Of a stretch of 25,587 nt of DNA, positions 8,581 to 16,316 are shown piece after piece (the first letter of the stretch is position 1; every line of letters starts with the position of its first letter). The stretch covers positions 1-25,587 of the forward strand of contig CAJWKX010000003.1 in the NCBI GenBank assembly GCA_913043015.1. The letters are read 5' to 3'. Both the position numbers and the translations under genes were made by a program. The notes beneath the pieces were generated by a model that did not search any database, was not told the DNA's origin, and was given only the letters and a program-made list of their open reading frames with translations. The DNA comes from an uncultured Candidatus Pelagibacter sp. (GTDB taxonomy: Bacteria > Pseudomonadota > Alphaproteobacteria > Pelagibacterales > Pelagibacteraceae).

Positions 8581-9232
8581 AGGATTTTCACTACTTGAAT
8601 TATTAGTGGTCGTAGTTATTGTGGCAATTGTCTCTGCTGTCGCTTATCCAAATTTTTCGTCGTGGAAAACGGATAGAGAGTTAAGACAAGGTGCAGAAAA
8701 AATTACAAATTTAATTGCAGGTATTAATACTCAAGCACAGAGAGGATCTTATCCTTATGTTCAAGTTCATATATCACCTTCAGGTACGGCTGGTGCAGGT
8801 TCATCTAGTGTTACATTTACTTCTAAAGGAATGAAACAAAGTACATTAAGCAGCAAATTAAATGCAGGAACAAGTTTAACTTGCCCTATGACAGGTGCTG
8901 GTACAGGTGATTGGGATGTAGATGTTGCGGAATATAGATTAGAAAACCTTGCAGTACATTTTGATAGTGATGGAGCAGTTTGTTTTTCTAAAGATGGAAG
9001 TTTATTTGGAAAAGAAGGAAAAATTAAAGCCAATTTAAATATTTCGATTGAAAAAGTAAATTCAGATAATTACGTGATAATTTGTACTTTAAAAAATGCA
9101 GCAAAAACAGGAAATGAATGCGCAATAAATCAGACAGGTGGCTTGGAAAAACCTGCATACTTGGTACAATGGTCTAGATTTGGTAATGTAACTAAATTTA
9201 AATGGAGCGGTAGTGATTGGAATAGGCAGTAA
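8552..9232 (+). CDS. fimT: FimT/GspH-type minor prepilin
   Basis: This 226-residue class III-signal prepilin has cleavage expected between Gly11 and Phe12 (IKG|FSLLELL). Glu is at position +5 of the mature protein, as needed for assembly into the pilus. A 20-residue hydrophobic helix follows (LLVVVVIVAIVSAVAYPNF), then a GspH-like beta-rich globular domain with several Cys (CPMTG, VCFSK, ICTLK, ECAIN) that could form disulfides. The start at 8552 is internal to pilT, but it is the one that supplies a leader peptide ahead of KG|F. The gene after it also overlaps, so the operon is tightly coupled. By position it corresponds to fimT/fimU at the head of minor-pilin clusters. It is more likely a priming minor pilin than the main fibre subunit, though abundance cannot be judged here. 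Confidence 0.87.
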   Translation: MLVLQKQNIKGFSLLELLVVVVIVAIVSAVAYPNFSSWKTDRELRQGAEKITNLIAGINTQAQRGSYPYVQVHISPSGTAGAGSSSVTFTSKGMKQSTLSSKLNAGTSLTCPMTGAGTGDWDVDVAEYRLENLAVHFDSDGAVCFSKDGSLFGKEGKIKANLNISIEKVNSDNYVIICTLKNAAKTGNECAINQTGGLEKPAYLVQWSRFGNVTKFKWSGSDWNRQ

Positions 9233-9761
9233 AAGATTAAAAGAAAAAGGTATGACAATTCTAGAAGCGTTGATTTCAACAGCTATTGTTGGAATTGGGT
9301 TTGTAGCCATATTTCAAATGGTTAATTATTCTATTCAATCTGTTGATGTTTCAGGAGAAAGGACAAAATCGAATTATTTAACAGCAATGGTAGCAGAAGA
9401 CTTAATAGGAGACAAAAACTCAGATATATCGGGCAAAAAACTTTATAATTGGTTAGTGGATAATAAGAATAGCGATGGAAATACGTGGTCGATGGGAACT
9501 TGCTCTTCAGGGGTTTCTAGCACTGGAAATTTATCTGATGTTCAAAAAGAAAAATTTAGAAAATGGGATAACCGATTTTCAACAAAAAGAATTAAATGTA
9601 AAAGTGCTAAGGACAAAAAATCTTTTAAAATATTTGATATTTGTCGATCAGGTTGCACTTACACTAACACGACCGCATATGATAAAATTTATCTCGGGAG
9701 AATGGAAGTGAACATGAACGACGGTACAAAGAAAAAATATCTTTATTTTCAAATTCATTAA
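9213..9761 (+). CDS. pilV: PilV-like minor prepilin
   Basis: This 182-residue prepilin is predicted to be cut after Gly13 (KEKG|MTILEALI), with Glu at mature position +5 and a hydrophobic helix up to about residue 37 (ISTAIVGIGFVAIFQMVNYS). I use the GTG at 9213 as start because a later in-frame ATG at 9252 is itself mature residue +1 and would remove the leader. The gene overlaps the FimT-like gene by 20 bases. The globular part has clustered Cys (near GTCSSG, IKCKSA and DICRSGC). MTILEALIS and the second place in a minor-pilin operon are typical of PilV/GspI-class subunits; the soluble domain alone would not identify it. Inferred role: part of the tip-priming complex with the neighbouring FimT, PilW and PilX-like proteins. 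Confidence 0.82.
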   Translation: MIGIGSKRLKEKGMTILEALISTAIVGIGFVAIFQMVNYSIQSVDVSGERTKSNYLTAMVAEDLIGDKNSDISGKKLYNWLVDNKNSDGNTWSMGTCSSGVSSTGNLSDVQKEKFRKWDNRFSTKRIKCKSAKDKKSFKIFDICRSGCTYTNTTAYDKIYLGRMEVNMNDGTKKKYLYFQIH

Positions 9762-10609
9762 TGAAAAAAAAATTTAGTTCAATAGCGGGTGTTACATTAA
9801 TAGAAATTTTAATTGGTCTTATTATTTCTGTAATCATGATGGGGGCAATGTATACATCTTATTCTGTTGTTAATAGCACCTACTCACAAATAACTGACAA
9901 AGCAAAAATCAGTCAATCAGGAAGAGATATAATTGGAATGCTCATGAGAGATGTTCGAATGGGTGGATATAAATATTTCAATGACAATATAAAAACAGAT
10001 AGTGTTAACCATGCACCTCTCGTTATTACAAAAAGATCAGGCGCCGCCACTCCTATAGATTGCGATAAATTAGAAATAGTTTATGGAAGTGTTGATTATG
10101 ACAAGAATAAAGCTGTAGACAAAAGATATACTTACACAAAATATAAAATTACTTACCAATGCAAACCATCAACAATTATAGATAAAGCTGTAGCGGGTGG
10201 CAATACCAAGATACAAGCTTTTGCGATTTATAAATCAAAACAGAAATGGGATGCAAGTGGAACCGGAAGTTGGGCTGATCCTACCACGGATGGTAATGAC
10301 AAAACTTATCCTGATCAAAAAATTATTGATTATGTTCAAGATTTAGTCTTCCTTGCCACAGATGAGAACGGTCGCATTATTTCTCCACCTCCAAATCCAT
10401 CTAAGAATCATAATGTAGATAAACTTTATAGTATTAAAACTATAGACATCGCTTTAACAATGAGATCAAAAAACAATTTTTTTAAATCTTCAAAATCTAG
10501 AACAACACATGCTTTAAGTGATACTGGGAGAAATATTACTAAAACTGATAAATATTTAAGAGATACAATAACTGTATCTGCGCATGCAAGAAATTTGGGA
10601 TTGCAATGA
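9761..10609 (+). CDS. pilW: PilW-like minor prepilin
   Basis: This 282-residue prepilin has its processing site after Gly10 (SIAG|VTLIEIL), Glu at mature +5 and a hydrophobic helix to about residue 35. A larger beta-rich domain contains two well-spaced Cys (PIDCDKL and TYQCKPS). The text after the helix, ISQSGRDIIGMLMRDVRMGGY, closely follows the PilW family pattern of an amphipathic alpha-1C helix with a RD.R.AGY-like end. It starts at a TAATG junction with the PilV-like gene and ends in an ATGA overlap with the PilX-like gene. GspJ-class is the equivalent in type II secretion. Inferred function: minor pilin of the PilY1-bearing tip complex. Confidence 0.86.
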   Translation: MKKKFSSIAGVTLIEILIGLIISVIMMGAMYTSYSVVNSTYSQITDKAKISQSGRDIIGMLMRDVRMGGYKYFNDNIKTDSVNHAPLVITKRSGAATPIDCDKLEIVYGSVDYDKNKAVDKRYTYTKYKITYQCKPSTIIDKAVAGGNTKIQAFAIYKSKQKWDASGTGSWADPTTDGNDKTYPDQKIIDYVQDLVFLATDENGRIISPPPNPSKNHNVDKLYSIKTIDIALTMRSKNNFFKSSKSRTTHALSDTGRNITKTDKYLRDTITVSAHARNLGLQ

Positions 10610-11307
10610 AAAATAAAAACGAAAAAGGATTTGCTTTAGTTTTATCTTTAGTTTTATTGCTCGTAATGTCATTGATGGGTGGAGCTTTAATTGTAATTTC
10701 TGCAGGAGATCATCAAAGTAATAATACGAGCGACCAATACCAGCAAACTTTTTATGTAGCAGAAACATCTTTATTAGAAGGTGAAAAATACCTTCTAAAT
10801 CAATTTTTGGGACCTTGGGATACATCTACTCATGCTAGAGATGTAACAAAAAGAAATCTGCCAATAAACAAAACTACAGTTTTCACTGGTGCTATGAGTA
10901 AAGAAAATTACACGAGCTCAGATAATTTTAACGCAGATACAGGAACTATTTGTTATAACAGTTTTCCTGATATAGATCGTACAGAACTAAAAGTAGTTGT
11001 TGCTCAAAGTTGGAATTTTGGAAAATTAATAAGAGATAGTTTTAGTACCAATGCATCTGTTTCAGAACAAAATGAAGCAGATAATCACCTAAAAAAGTTT
11101 TATTATGAATTTTTTATCACAAGAATAGGGGCCGCTCCTTTTAGAGGATATGGCGCAAGTGTTAAAAAATCAGCTACAAACACTGGAAATAACGGTATGG
11201 CTTTTAGAATTTATGGTTGTGGCATGTTTAAAGAAACGTTCGGTGCACCATTAAATGGAATTACAATGGTGATTCCCCTAGAAAGCACCATTATTTTACC
11301 TCAATAA
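10606..11307 (+). CDS. pilX: PilX-like minor prepilin (lacks Glu5)
   Basis: This 233-residue protein has a leader cut predicted after Gly8 (KNEKG|FALVLSL) and a hydrophobic helix to about residue 32. Mature position +5 is Leu instead of Glu. This is usual for PilX/GspK-type tip pilins and fits a subunit with no neighbour above it. After the helix, QQTFYVAETSLLEGEKYL matches the PilX/GspK pattern in which an aromatic and AE pair precede a long helix. Start overlaps the previous stop as ATGA. The position right after the PilW-like gene and ahead of the PilY1-like gene agrees with the P. aeruginosa order V-W-X-Y1. Confidence in 'PilX-like' is good; the exact orthologue is less certain. Confidence 0.84.
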   Translation: MKNKNEKGFALVLSLVLLLVMSLMGGALIVISAGDHQSNNTSDQYQQTFYVAETSLLEGEKYLLNQFLGPWDTSTHARDVTKRNLPINKTTVFTGAMSKENYTSSDNFNADTGTICYNSFPDIDRTELKVVVAQSWNFGKLIRDSFSTNASVSEQNEADNHLKKFYYEFFITRIGAAPFRGYGASVKKSATNTGNNGMAFRIYGCGMFKETFGAPLNGITMVIPLESTIILPQ

Positions 11308-11370
11308 AATGACCAGAATGGACAACGACCACTGTAGAATGCTAATAATTGGATATATAAATATAAAACT

Positions 11371-11937
11371 ATGAAGATTTTTAAAGAAGTAATACTTACT
11401 ATAATAGCTTTCTCTTTATATATATCATCAGCTCAGGCAGCTTGTGATTTTATCATTAATATTGGGGACAAAAAAACAAAGTTAGTTGAAAAAATTGCAG
11501 AACCAATACCAATGTTTCCAGGTCAGTTTATGTTACCAGTTCAATCAACTGAACTATGCCCACATGATAATCTCGACAAGGATATAGCTGTTGAATACAT
11601 ATTTTTAGAAGATGATCTTGCTGCAATTAGACTTGCTGCAATTAGAATGCTTGTTTTAAACGATGGAAAAAACACACTAAGTAATAAACTTACACTGATG
11701 AATTATGCAAAAAAAGTTTATGGAGACTTTGACACTGGTCAAAACCCAGGCATTTATAATAATTTTAATGTTTGGGAAAAATCTCAAAGCATAGTCATTT
11801 ATAAAAGATTGCTGGATGCAGAGGACATGATTGTGGAGGAAATTTATATTTCAAATAAAAAATATGATGAAAAGCTTGGTAAATTTTATTACGATCTTGA
11901 AATGAATGAATTAAAAGAAGAAGAAAACACCAATTAA
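11371..11937 (+). CDS. Unrecognised exported protein between pilX and pilY1
   Basis: I do not recognise a family. The 188-residue product has a clear signal peptide (residues 1-23, hydrophobic core ILTIIAFSLYIS, cleavage likely at AQA|ACDF). It leaves a soluble, mixed-charge domain of about 165 residues with two Cys (about residues 25 and 62) that could form one disulfide. A five-residue segment LAAIR is repeated in tandem and is encoded by an exact 15-base duplication (11617-11646). The C-terminus is acidic (LKEEENTN). The gene sits 63 bases after the pilX-like stop and 3 bases before the pilY1-like ATG, so cotranscription with the adhesin is likely. A chaperone, anchoring or tip-complex role is possible, but that is inference from context only. 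Confidence 0.75.
   Translation: MKIFKEVILTIIAFSLYISSAQAACDFIINIGDKKTKLVEKIAEPIPMFPGQFMLPVQSTELCPHDNLDKDIAVEYIFLEDDLAAIRLAAIRMLVLNDGKNTLSNKLTLMNYAKKVYGDFDTGQNPGIYNNFNVWEKSQSIVIYKRLLDAEDMIVEEIYISNKKYDEKLGKFYYDLEMNELKEEENTN
11617..11646 (+). repeat. Tandem 15-base duplication in the exported-protein gene
   Basis: Two exact adjacent copies of CTTGCTGCAATTAGA keep the reading frame and add a second LAAIR segment to the protein. Copy 1 is 11617-11631 and copy 2 is 11632-11646. It looks like a recent slippage duplication. Confidence 0.9.
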
Positions 11938-11940
11938 TTT

Positions 11941-14900
11941 ATGAGATCAAAATTTTTTATAATTAATATTTTATTATCAATTCTTTTGCTTACAGGTAAT
12001 GCGTTTTCAAAAGCTTTGCCTCCAGGATCAGGAATTGGAGATGTTCCTGCAAACGTATTAATCCTTTTAGATAAATCAGGAAGTATGGGAGCAAGAATGA
12101 CTAGTGGTGCAGGCATTTATTACCCTGTATCAATTGCAGTTGATAGCAGTGGCGACGTCTACGGAGGGCAATATACTAACTATGGAATTAAAAAATTTGA
12201 GTATGCAACTAGTGGAGTTGACTCATCTTTTGGAAGTTCAGGAATTTACAGGGGATCAGGTAATTGTAGATCATATTATCCTTATGAAATGAAAGTACAT
12301 AATGGATATCTTTATGTTGCTGGATTTTATAGTCACAGGGTTTTCAGAATAAATTTATCAACCGGTAAATGTGATTGGGATACGTCTGCAACATATGTTC
12401 ACTCACTAGATATCCAAAATAATATTTTATATGCCTTTGGCAATAGTAAAATGATAGTCCGTAACTTATCTACAAACCAAAATATATCGTGTTCTTATAG
12501 CGGTAACTTAAGAAGTAATGGCAGTTGGAGTTACAATATTGCCGTAGACCCTTCAGGAAGTAATTTGTATACTCATAGAAATAGATTTATATATAGATAT
12601 GCTATAGGCGGCAACAAATGTCCTAATACTAGCTATTCTAGCCGAATTAAAAGAAATAGTTGGCAATATTCTTTTGGGATGAGGTTTCATCCAACGGATG
12701 ATAGCATTTTTTATGCTACAAGCCATTACCAACACAAACTTTTCAAATTTACTTTAAACGGAGCGAAAAGTAAATTTTCATCTGTCTCTTCTGTAGGAAA
12801 ATGCTGCACGGGAACATCTACTGCTTCAAACGTTAGAATGTACTATCCAACGGGCGTTGCAGTTGATTCATCAAATAACAGAATTGCAATTGCTAATTAT
12901 TATAAAAGCTCAATTATATTTTTTGATTTAAACCTAGGTTTTCTTAAAGAAATTGGCGGAAGTGCAGGAACAAGAATGAGCGGAGCTCATGAGGCTATTA
13001 AAGCTATTGTAACAGATGCGTCTTTAACTTCTGGTGTGGATTTTGGCTTTGGATATTGGGCATGGGGTGGAAATCCTGGTTTTAAGAGTTGGTCTGGAAA
13101 TATAACCACTGGAAAAGCAAACCCATGCAATAATACAGCATGCGTAAAGGTCAGAGCTCACAAAGGTGGAGCAGCAAGAATTAATCAAGTTGTAACATCA
13201 GTAAGTCCAGGAGGAGGAACAAATGCAGCAGATTGGGCAAAACAGGCTAAAGAATATTATTTACATAAATCTTTATCACCCATTGATAAAAATCTATCCT
13301 GTCAAAATAGCTATGTATTAGTTATTGGAGATGGAGTTTGGGGTAATCATAATTCAGCTAAAAATACTGTTACAACTTTATTAAATAGTCACAAAATTAA
13401 AACTTTTACAGTTGCTTATGGAGGAGGAATAAGTTCATCGGGTATATCCAACTTTAGAAAAATGGCACAAGCAGGTGGCACCAATGATGTAATTATTGCC
13501 AATACAACCGCTTCTTTAAAATCGCAATTGAAAGCTGCGATCTCCCAAATTATTGCATCAAAATTATCTTTTACTGCGCCTGCAATTACTGCAACAATTG
13601 AAAAAGGTGGATCCTTGTATCAAGCACAATTTGATTATGTGCAAAACAAAGAATGGCAAGGAACATTAAAAAGAACAGCAATTAGTTCTAGCGGCGTTAT
13701 TGATACAAAAGATAGTGGTAACTGGAGTGCCGCACAAGTGCTACCTACTCCAACTAAAAGAAAAATTTGGAGTCAAATACCAGGTGTAGATTACAAAACA
13801 GATTATAATAATTTTACAGATGCTAATTGGACTGACATACAAACATTATTTCAATTAACCAACAATGAAGTTGCTGGATATCATAGTGTCACCGACAACC
13901 CTGCTAATACCAGAAGATGTAAAAATACTTCTGGAGTTGCAGATGGTACTGATGATGATATTAAAGGTTTAATTAATTTTATTAGAGGCGAAGACTATTT
14001 TGATTATGACGCTGATTGTAATTTAACTGAGACAAGACCTAATCCTCTAGGAGATATATATCACTCAGAACTGATAGTTATTGGAGCTCCTAGTGCTGAA
14101 ACCGCATTTGTTAATCAAAACCAAGAGGCTTATTTTAGATCTATAAAGGGTTATGATTCATGGGCTAGTAGTCTATCAGCTAGGGAAGAAGTTATTTATG
14201 TTGGGGCAAATGATGGGATGCTTCATGCATTTAGAGCTAAAGATGGAGTTGAAAAATGGGCTTTTGTTCCTCCTTTAATAGCTCCAACAATTCCATTAAT
14301 GGTAAATGCAAATTTAAATAAAGCTGGAGCTGGTGGATCTAATGCAATTTTTGGTGTCGACGGTTCTCCTGTAGTACATGATATGTATTTTAAGAGTCCT
14401 TTGGATAATGCAGTTAAATGGCATACTATAATGTTTTTGCCTTATGGGCGAGGTGGTAATGGTTTCTCTGTATTAGATATTACTCATCCTGACAAACCAT
14501 TACATTTATATTCTGTATTAAACGATACCACTTTGCACAAAGTTCATATTGCAGATCACCAAGGTAATCTTTTAGGACCCTACGATTATGTAGCTAATTC
14601 TTATGGGTTAGGCTCTTTTATAGAAGCAGTACAAGTCACTGATAATGCTAATATGGGAACTGGTTCCATGATTTGTGATGCAACTGGTAATAACCAATGT
14701 TACAAATCTAAAAAGTGGACGTTTCCTGTTAGAGGAGTAACAAAATCTGATTTAACAGTATTAAAAGACGGATCTAATTATACACACTTTCAAGTTACTC
14801 AAGATAGCAACGGTGATACCGTTTTAACTTTTGGTAATGATATAACTTACTATGGTGCAGATCCAGGTGATAATACAAAAACTAGTACGGAACTTGGGGT

Positions 14901-16035
14901 ATTAATTAAACCAACTGCAGCAGTTATGGGTGTAACAACTCAGCCTGAATACGACTATAGTAAGCTTGGAGAAACTTGGTCTGCTCCTAGAATATTTAGA
15001 CTGCCTAATAACGGAGCTGGAGATACTGATACATATGATGATATTTACGTTGCTGTTATGGGTGGTGGATATGGAACTCAATTTGAAGGAGTTGGAAATG
15101 CTTTATTTGTAATCAACCTGGAAGATACAGCTTATCCAGGAAGAGTGCATAAAATAATAGATATAGAAGAACTACCAGATTCATCAAGTGATATTATAAA
15201 TTCTACACCAGGAACTCCGGTTGTGATTACTGCAGATACAGCAAGAGGAGTACAATTTAGAGGAGCATTAGTTTACATAAATGATTTTGAGGGAAAAATT
15301 ACTAAATTTAATTTAACAAATATGAGCGATGACGGTGATGGAAACGCTATCGCTTTATATGATAATACAACTCTATTCTGGGCAGGATCTAATAAAACAA
15401 ATGGTAGATATATGTATCATTCAATGGATGCAACAATAGGTCAAAGTACAAATTCACTTTGGCTGTATGCAGGAACTGGGGACTATGAAAGAATAGTTGA
15501 TTCATCAAGCGGTATACAAAACTTATTGCTTGGTATTAAAGATCGTCATTACCCGCTGTACAGAAAAGTGAAAACTCCAAGCAAAGCAGACGATTTAACA
15601 AATTGTAAAAATACAACAAACGATCAAACGGGTGCTAATTGTCCTGAAAATGCAGATAGAGGTTGGTATGTAACTTTAAATCACTCTAAAAAAGTAACAG
15701 CCGAACCAACAGTTTCAAGTGGATTAGTATATTTCCCGATTTACAAACCTTCTTCTTCGGTTAACAAATGTAGTTTAGGAGATGCATTTATTTGTGCCAT
15801 TGATGATGAGTGTGGAACAAACTTTTCATCTAGATTAGGTAAAAATACAGGTGCACAAAGTAGTGAAAAATGTAGATATGTTGGTCAAGGTGTATTATCT
15901 AGAATTGTAATGTTTGCAGGTCAGTTATTTGCAAACATTGCGGGCCAATCAACTTCGGGAAAAGACTTAGTGACTATGAAAGCTGCTGCTGGTGAAGTTA
16001 CAACGTATAGAAGTTCTTGGAGACAAAACTACTAA
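11941..16035 (+). CDS. pilY1: PilY1-type tip adhesin with a beta-propeller inserted in its VWA domain
   Basis: This exported 1364-residue protein is the likely tip adhesin and priming factor of the pilus. A signal peptide covers residues 1-23. A von Willebrand A domain starts at about 38 with the MIDAS motif DKSGS (44-48). The chain then leaves the VWA fold for about 290 residues (roughly 55-343). That stretch carries six spaced NHL-like blade motifs, for example YYPVSIAVDSSGDVYGG at 60 and YYPTGVAVDSS at 301. VWA resumes at RMSGAHEAIKAIV (345-357), with the expected MIDAS Thr at GGGTN (427) and Asp at VIGDG (464). The C-terminal half is the conserved PilY1 propeller: NPLGDIYHSE near 700, VIYVGANDGMLHAF near 751, an Asp-rich possible calcium loop DTDTYDDIYV near 1028, and a terminal RSSWRQNY. 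It is the last gene of the pilT operon. Confidence 0.9.
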   Translation: MRSKFFIINILLSILLLTGNAFSKALPPGSGIGDVPANVLILLDKSGSMGARMTSGAGIYYPVSIAVDSSGDVYGGQYTNYGIKKFEYATSGVDSSFGSSGIYRGSGNCRSYYPYEMKVHNGYLYVAGFYSHRVFRINLSTGKCDWDTSATYVHSLDIQNNILYAFGNSKMIVRNLSTNQNISCSYSGNLRSNGSWSYNIAVDPSGSNLYTHRNRFIYRYAIGGNKCPNTSYSSRIKRNSWQYSFGMRFHPTDDSIFYATSHYQHKLFKFTLNGAKSKFSSVSSVGKCCTGTSTASNVRMYYPTGVAVDSSNNRIAIANYYKSSIIFFDLNLGFLKEIGGSAGTRMSGAHEAIKAIVTDASLTSGVDFGFGYWAWGGNPGFKSWSGNITTGKANPCNNTACVKVRAHKGGAARINQVVTSVSPGGGTNAADWAKQAKEYYLHKSLSPIDKNLSCQNSYVLVIGDGVWGNHNSAKNTVTTLLNSHKIKTFTVAYGGGISSSGISNFRKMAQAGGTNDVIIANTTASLKSQLKAAISQIIASKLSFTAPAITATIEKGGSLYQAQFDYVQNKEWQGTLKRTAISSSGVIDTKDSGNWSAAQVLPTPTKRKIWSQIPGVDYKTDYNNFTDANWTDIQTLFQLTNNEVAGYHSVTDNPANTRRCKNTSGVADGTDDDIKGLINFIRGEDYFDYDADCNLTETRPNPLGDIYHSELIVIGAPSAETAFVNQNQEAYFRSIKGYDSWASSLSAREEVIYVGANDGMLHAFRAKDGVEKWAFVPPLIAPTIPLMVNANLNKAGAGGSNAIFGVDGSPVVHDMYFKSPLDNAVKWHTIMFLPYGRGGNGFSVLDITHPDKPLHLYSVLNDTTLHKVHIADHQGNLLGPYDYVANSYGLGSFIEAVQVTDNANMGTGSMICDATGNNQCYKSKKWTFPVRGVTKSDLTVLKDGSNYTHFQVTQDSNGDTVLTFGNDITYYGADPGDNTKTSTELGVLIKPTAAVMGVTTQPEYDYSKLGETWSAPRIFRLPNNGAGDTDTYDDIYVAVMGGGYGTQFEGVGNALFVINLEDTAYPGRVHKIIDIEELPDSSSDIINSTPGTPVVITADTARGVQFRGALVYINDFEGKITKFNLTNMSDDGDGNAIALYDNTTLFWAGSNKTNGRYMYHSMDATIGQSTNSLWLYAGTGDYERIVDSSSGIQNLLLGIKDRHYPLYRKVKTPSKADDLTNCKNTTNDQTGANCPENADRGWYVTLNHSKKVTAEPTVSSGLVYFPIYKPSSSVNKCSLGDAFICAIDDECGTNFSSRLGKNTGAQSSEKCRYVGQGVLSRIVMFAGQLFANIAGQSTSGKDLVTMKAAAGEVTTYRSSWRQNY

Positions 16036-16059
16036 TTTAAGCAATCAAGACAAATTTTT

Positions 16060-16266
16060 CTAGAGGTTTAAATATTTTAAGTAGAAATATATAATCCAGG
16101 CAAACATAGTAATCATTGTAGAAAATATTAAGGCAAAACCTACAAGACTATCTTGGTTAACTTTTTTTCTCCATTTTTTTGGAAAGAAATCTAATGAATA
16201 AGCATACACAATTATAAAAATATTAAATGCTGAGAAAATAATATTAATGAATAAAAACTTGTCCAT
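16060..16266 (-). CDS. Small two-helix membrane protein, unknown
   Basis: This 68-residue product has two predicted transmembrane segments (about 5-27, with INIIFSAFNIFIIVYAYSL, and about 42-64, with GFALIFSTMITMFAWIIYF). They are separated by a short basic loop (FFPKKWRKKVNQ) that would face the cytoplasm by the positive-inside rule. It lies 50 bases after the dehydrogenase gene on the same strand and ends 24 bases from the convergent end of pilY1. No Shine-Dalgarno is evident. The clean amphipathic layout makes it a plausible gene rather than a chance frame, but no family is recognised. Confidence 0.55.
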   Translation of the reverse strand: MDKFLFINIIFSAFNIFIIVYAYSLDFFPKKWRKKVNQDSLVGFALIFSTMITMFAWIIYFYLKYLNL

Positions 16267-16316
16267 TGATTATTAATAACTATTGTCAGCTTAATTATAA
16301 ACCCATATTTTAATAT

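Noticed and set aside
9475..9711. Second-frame open frame inside the PilV-like gene
   Set aside because: No leader or recognisable domain, and fully contained in a well-supported prepilin gene.
9252..9761. ATG at 9252 as start of the PilV-like gene
   Set aside because: It would begin at mature residue +1 and remove the prepilin leader; GTG at 9213 restores KEKG|MTILE.
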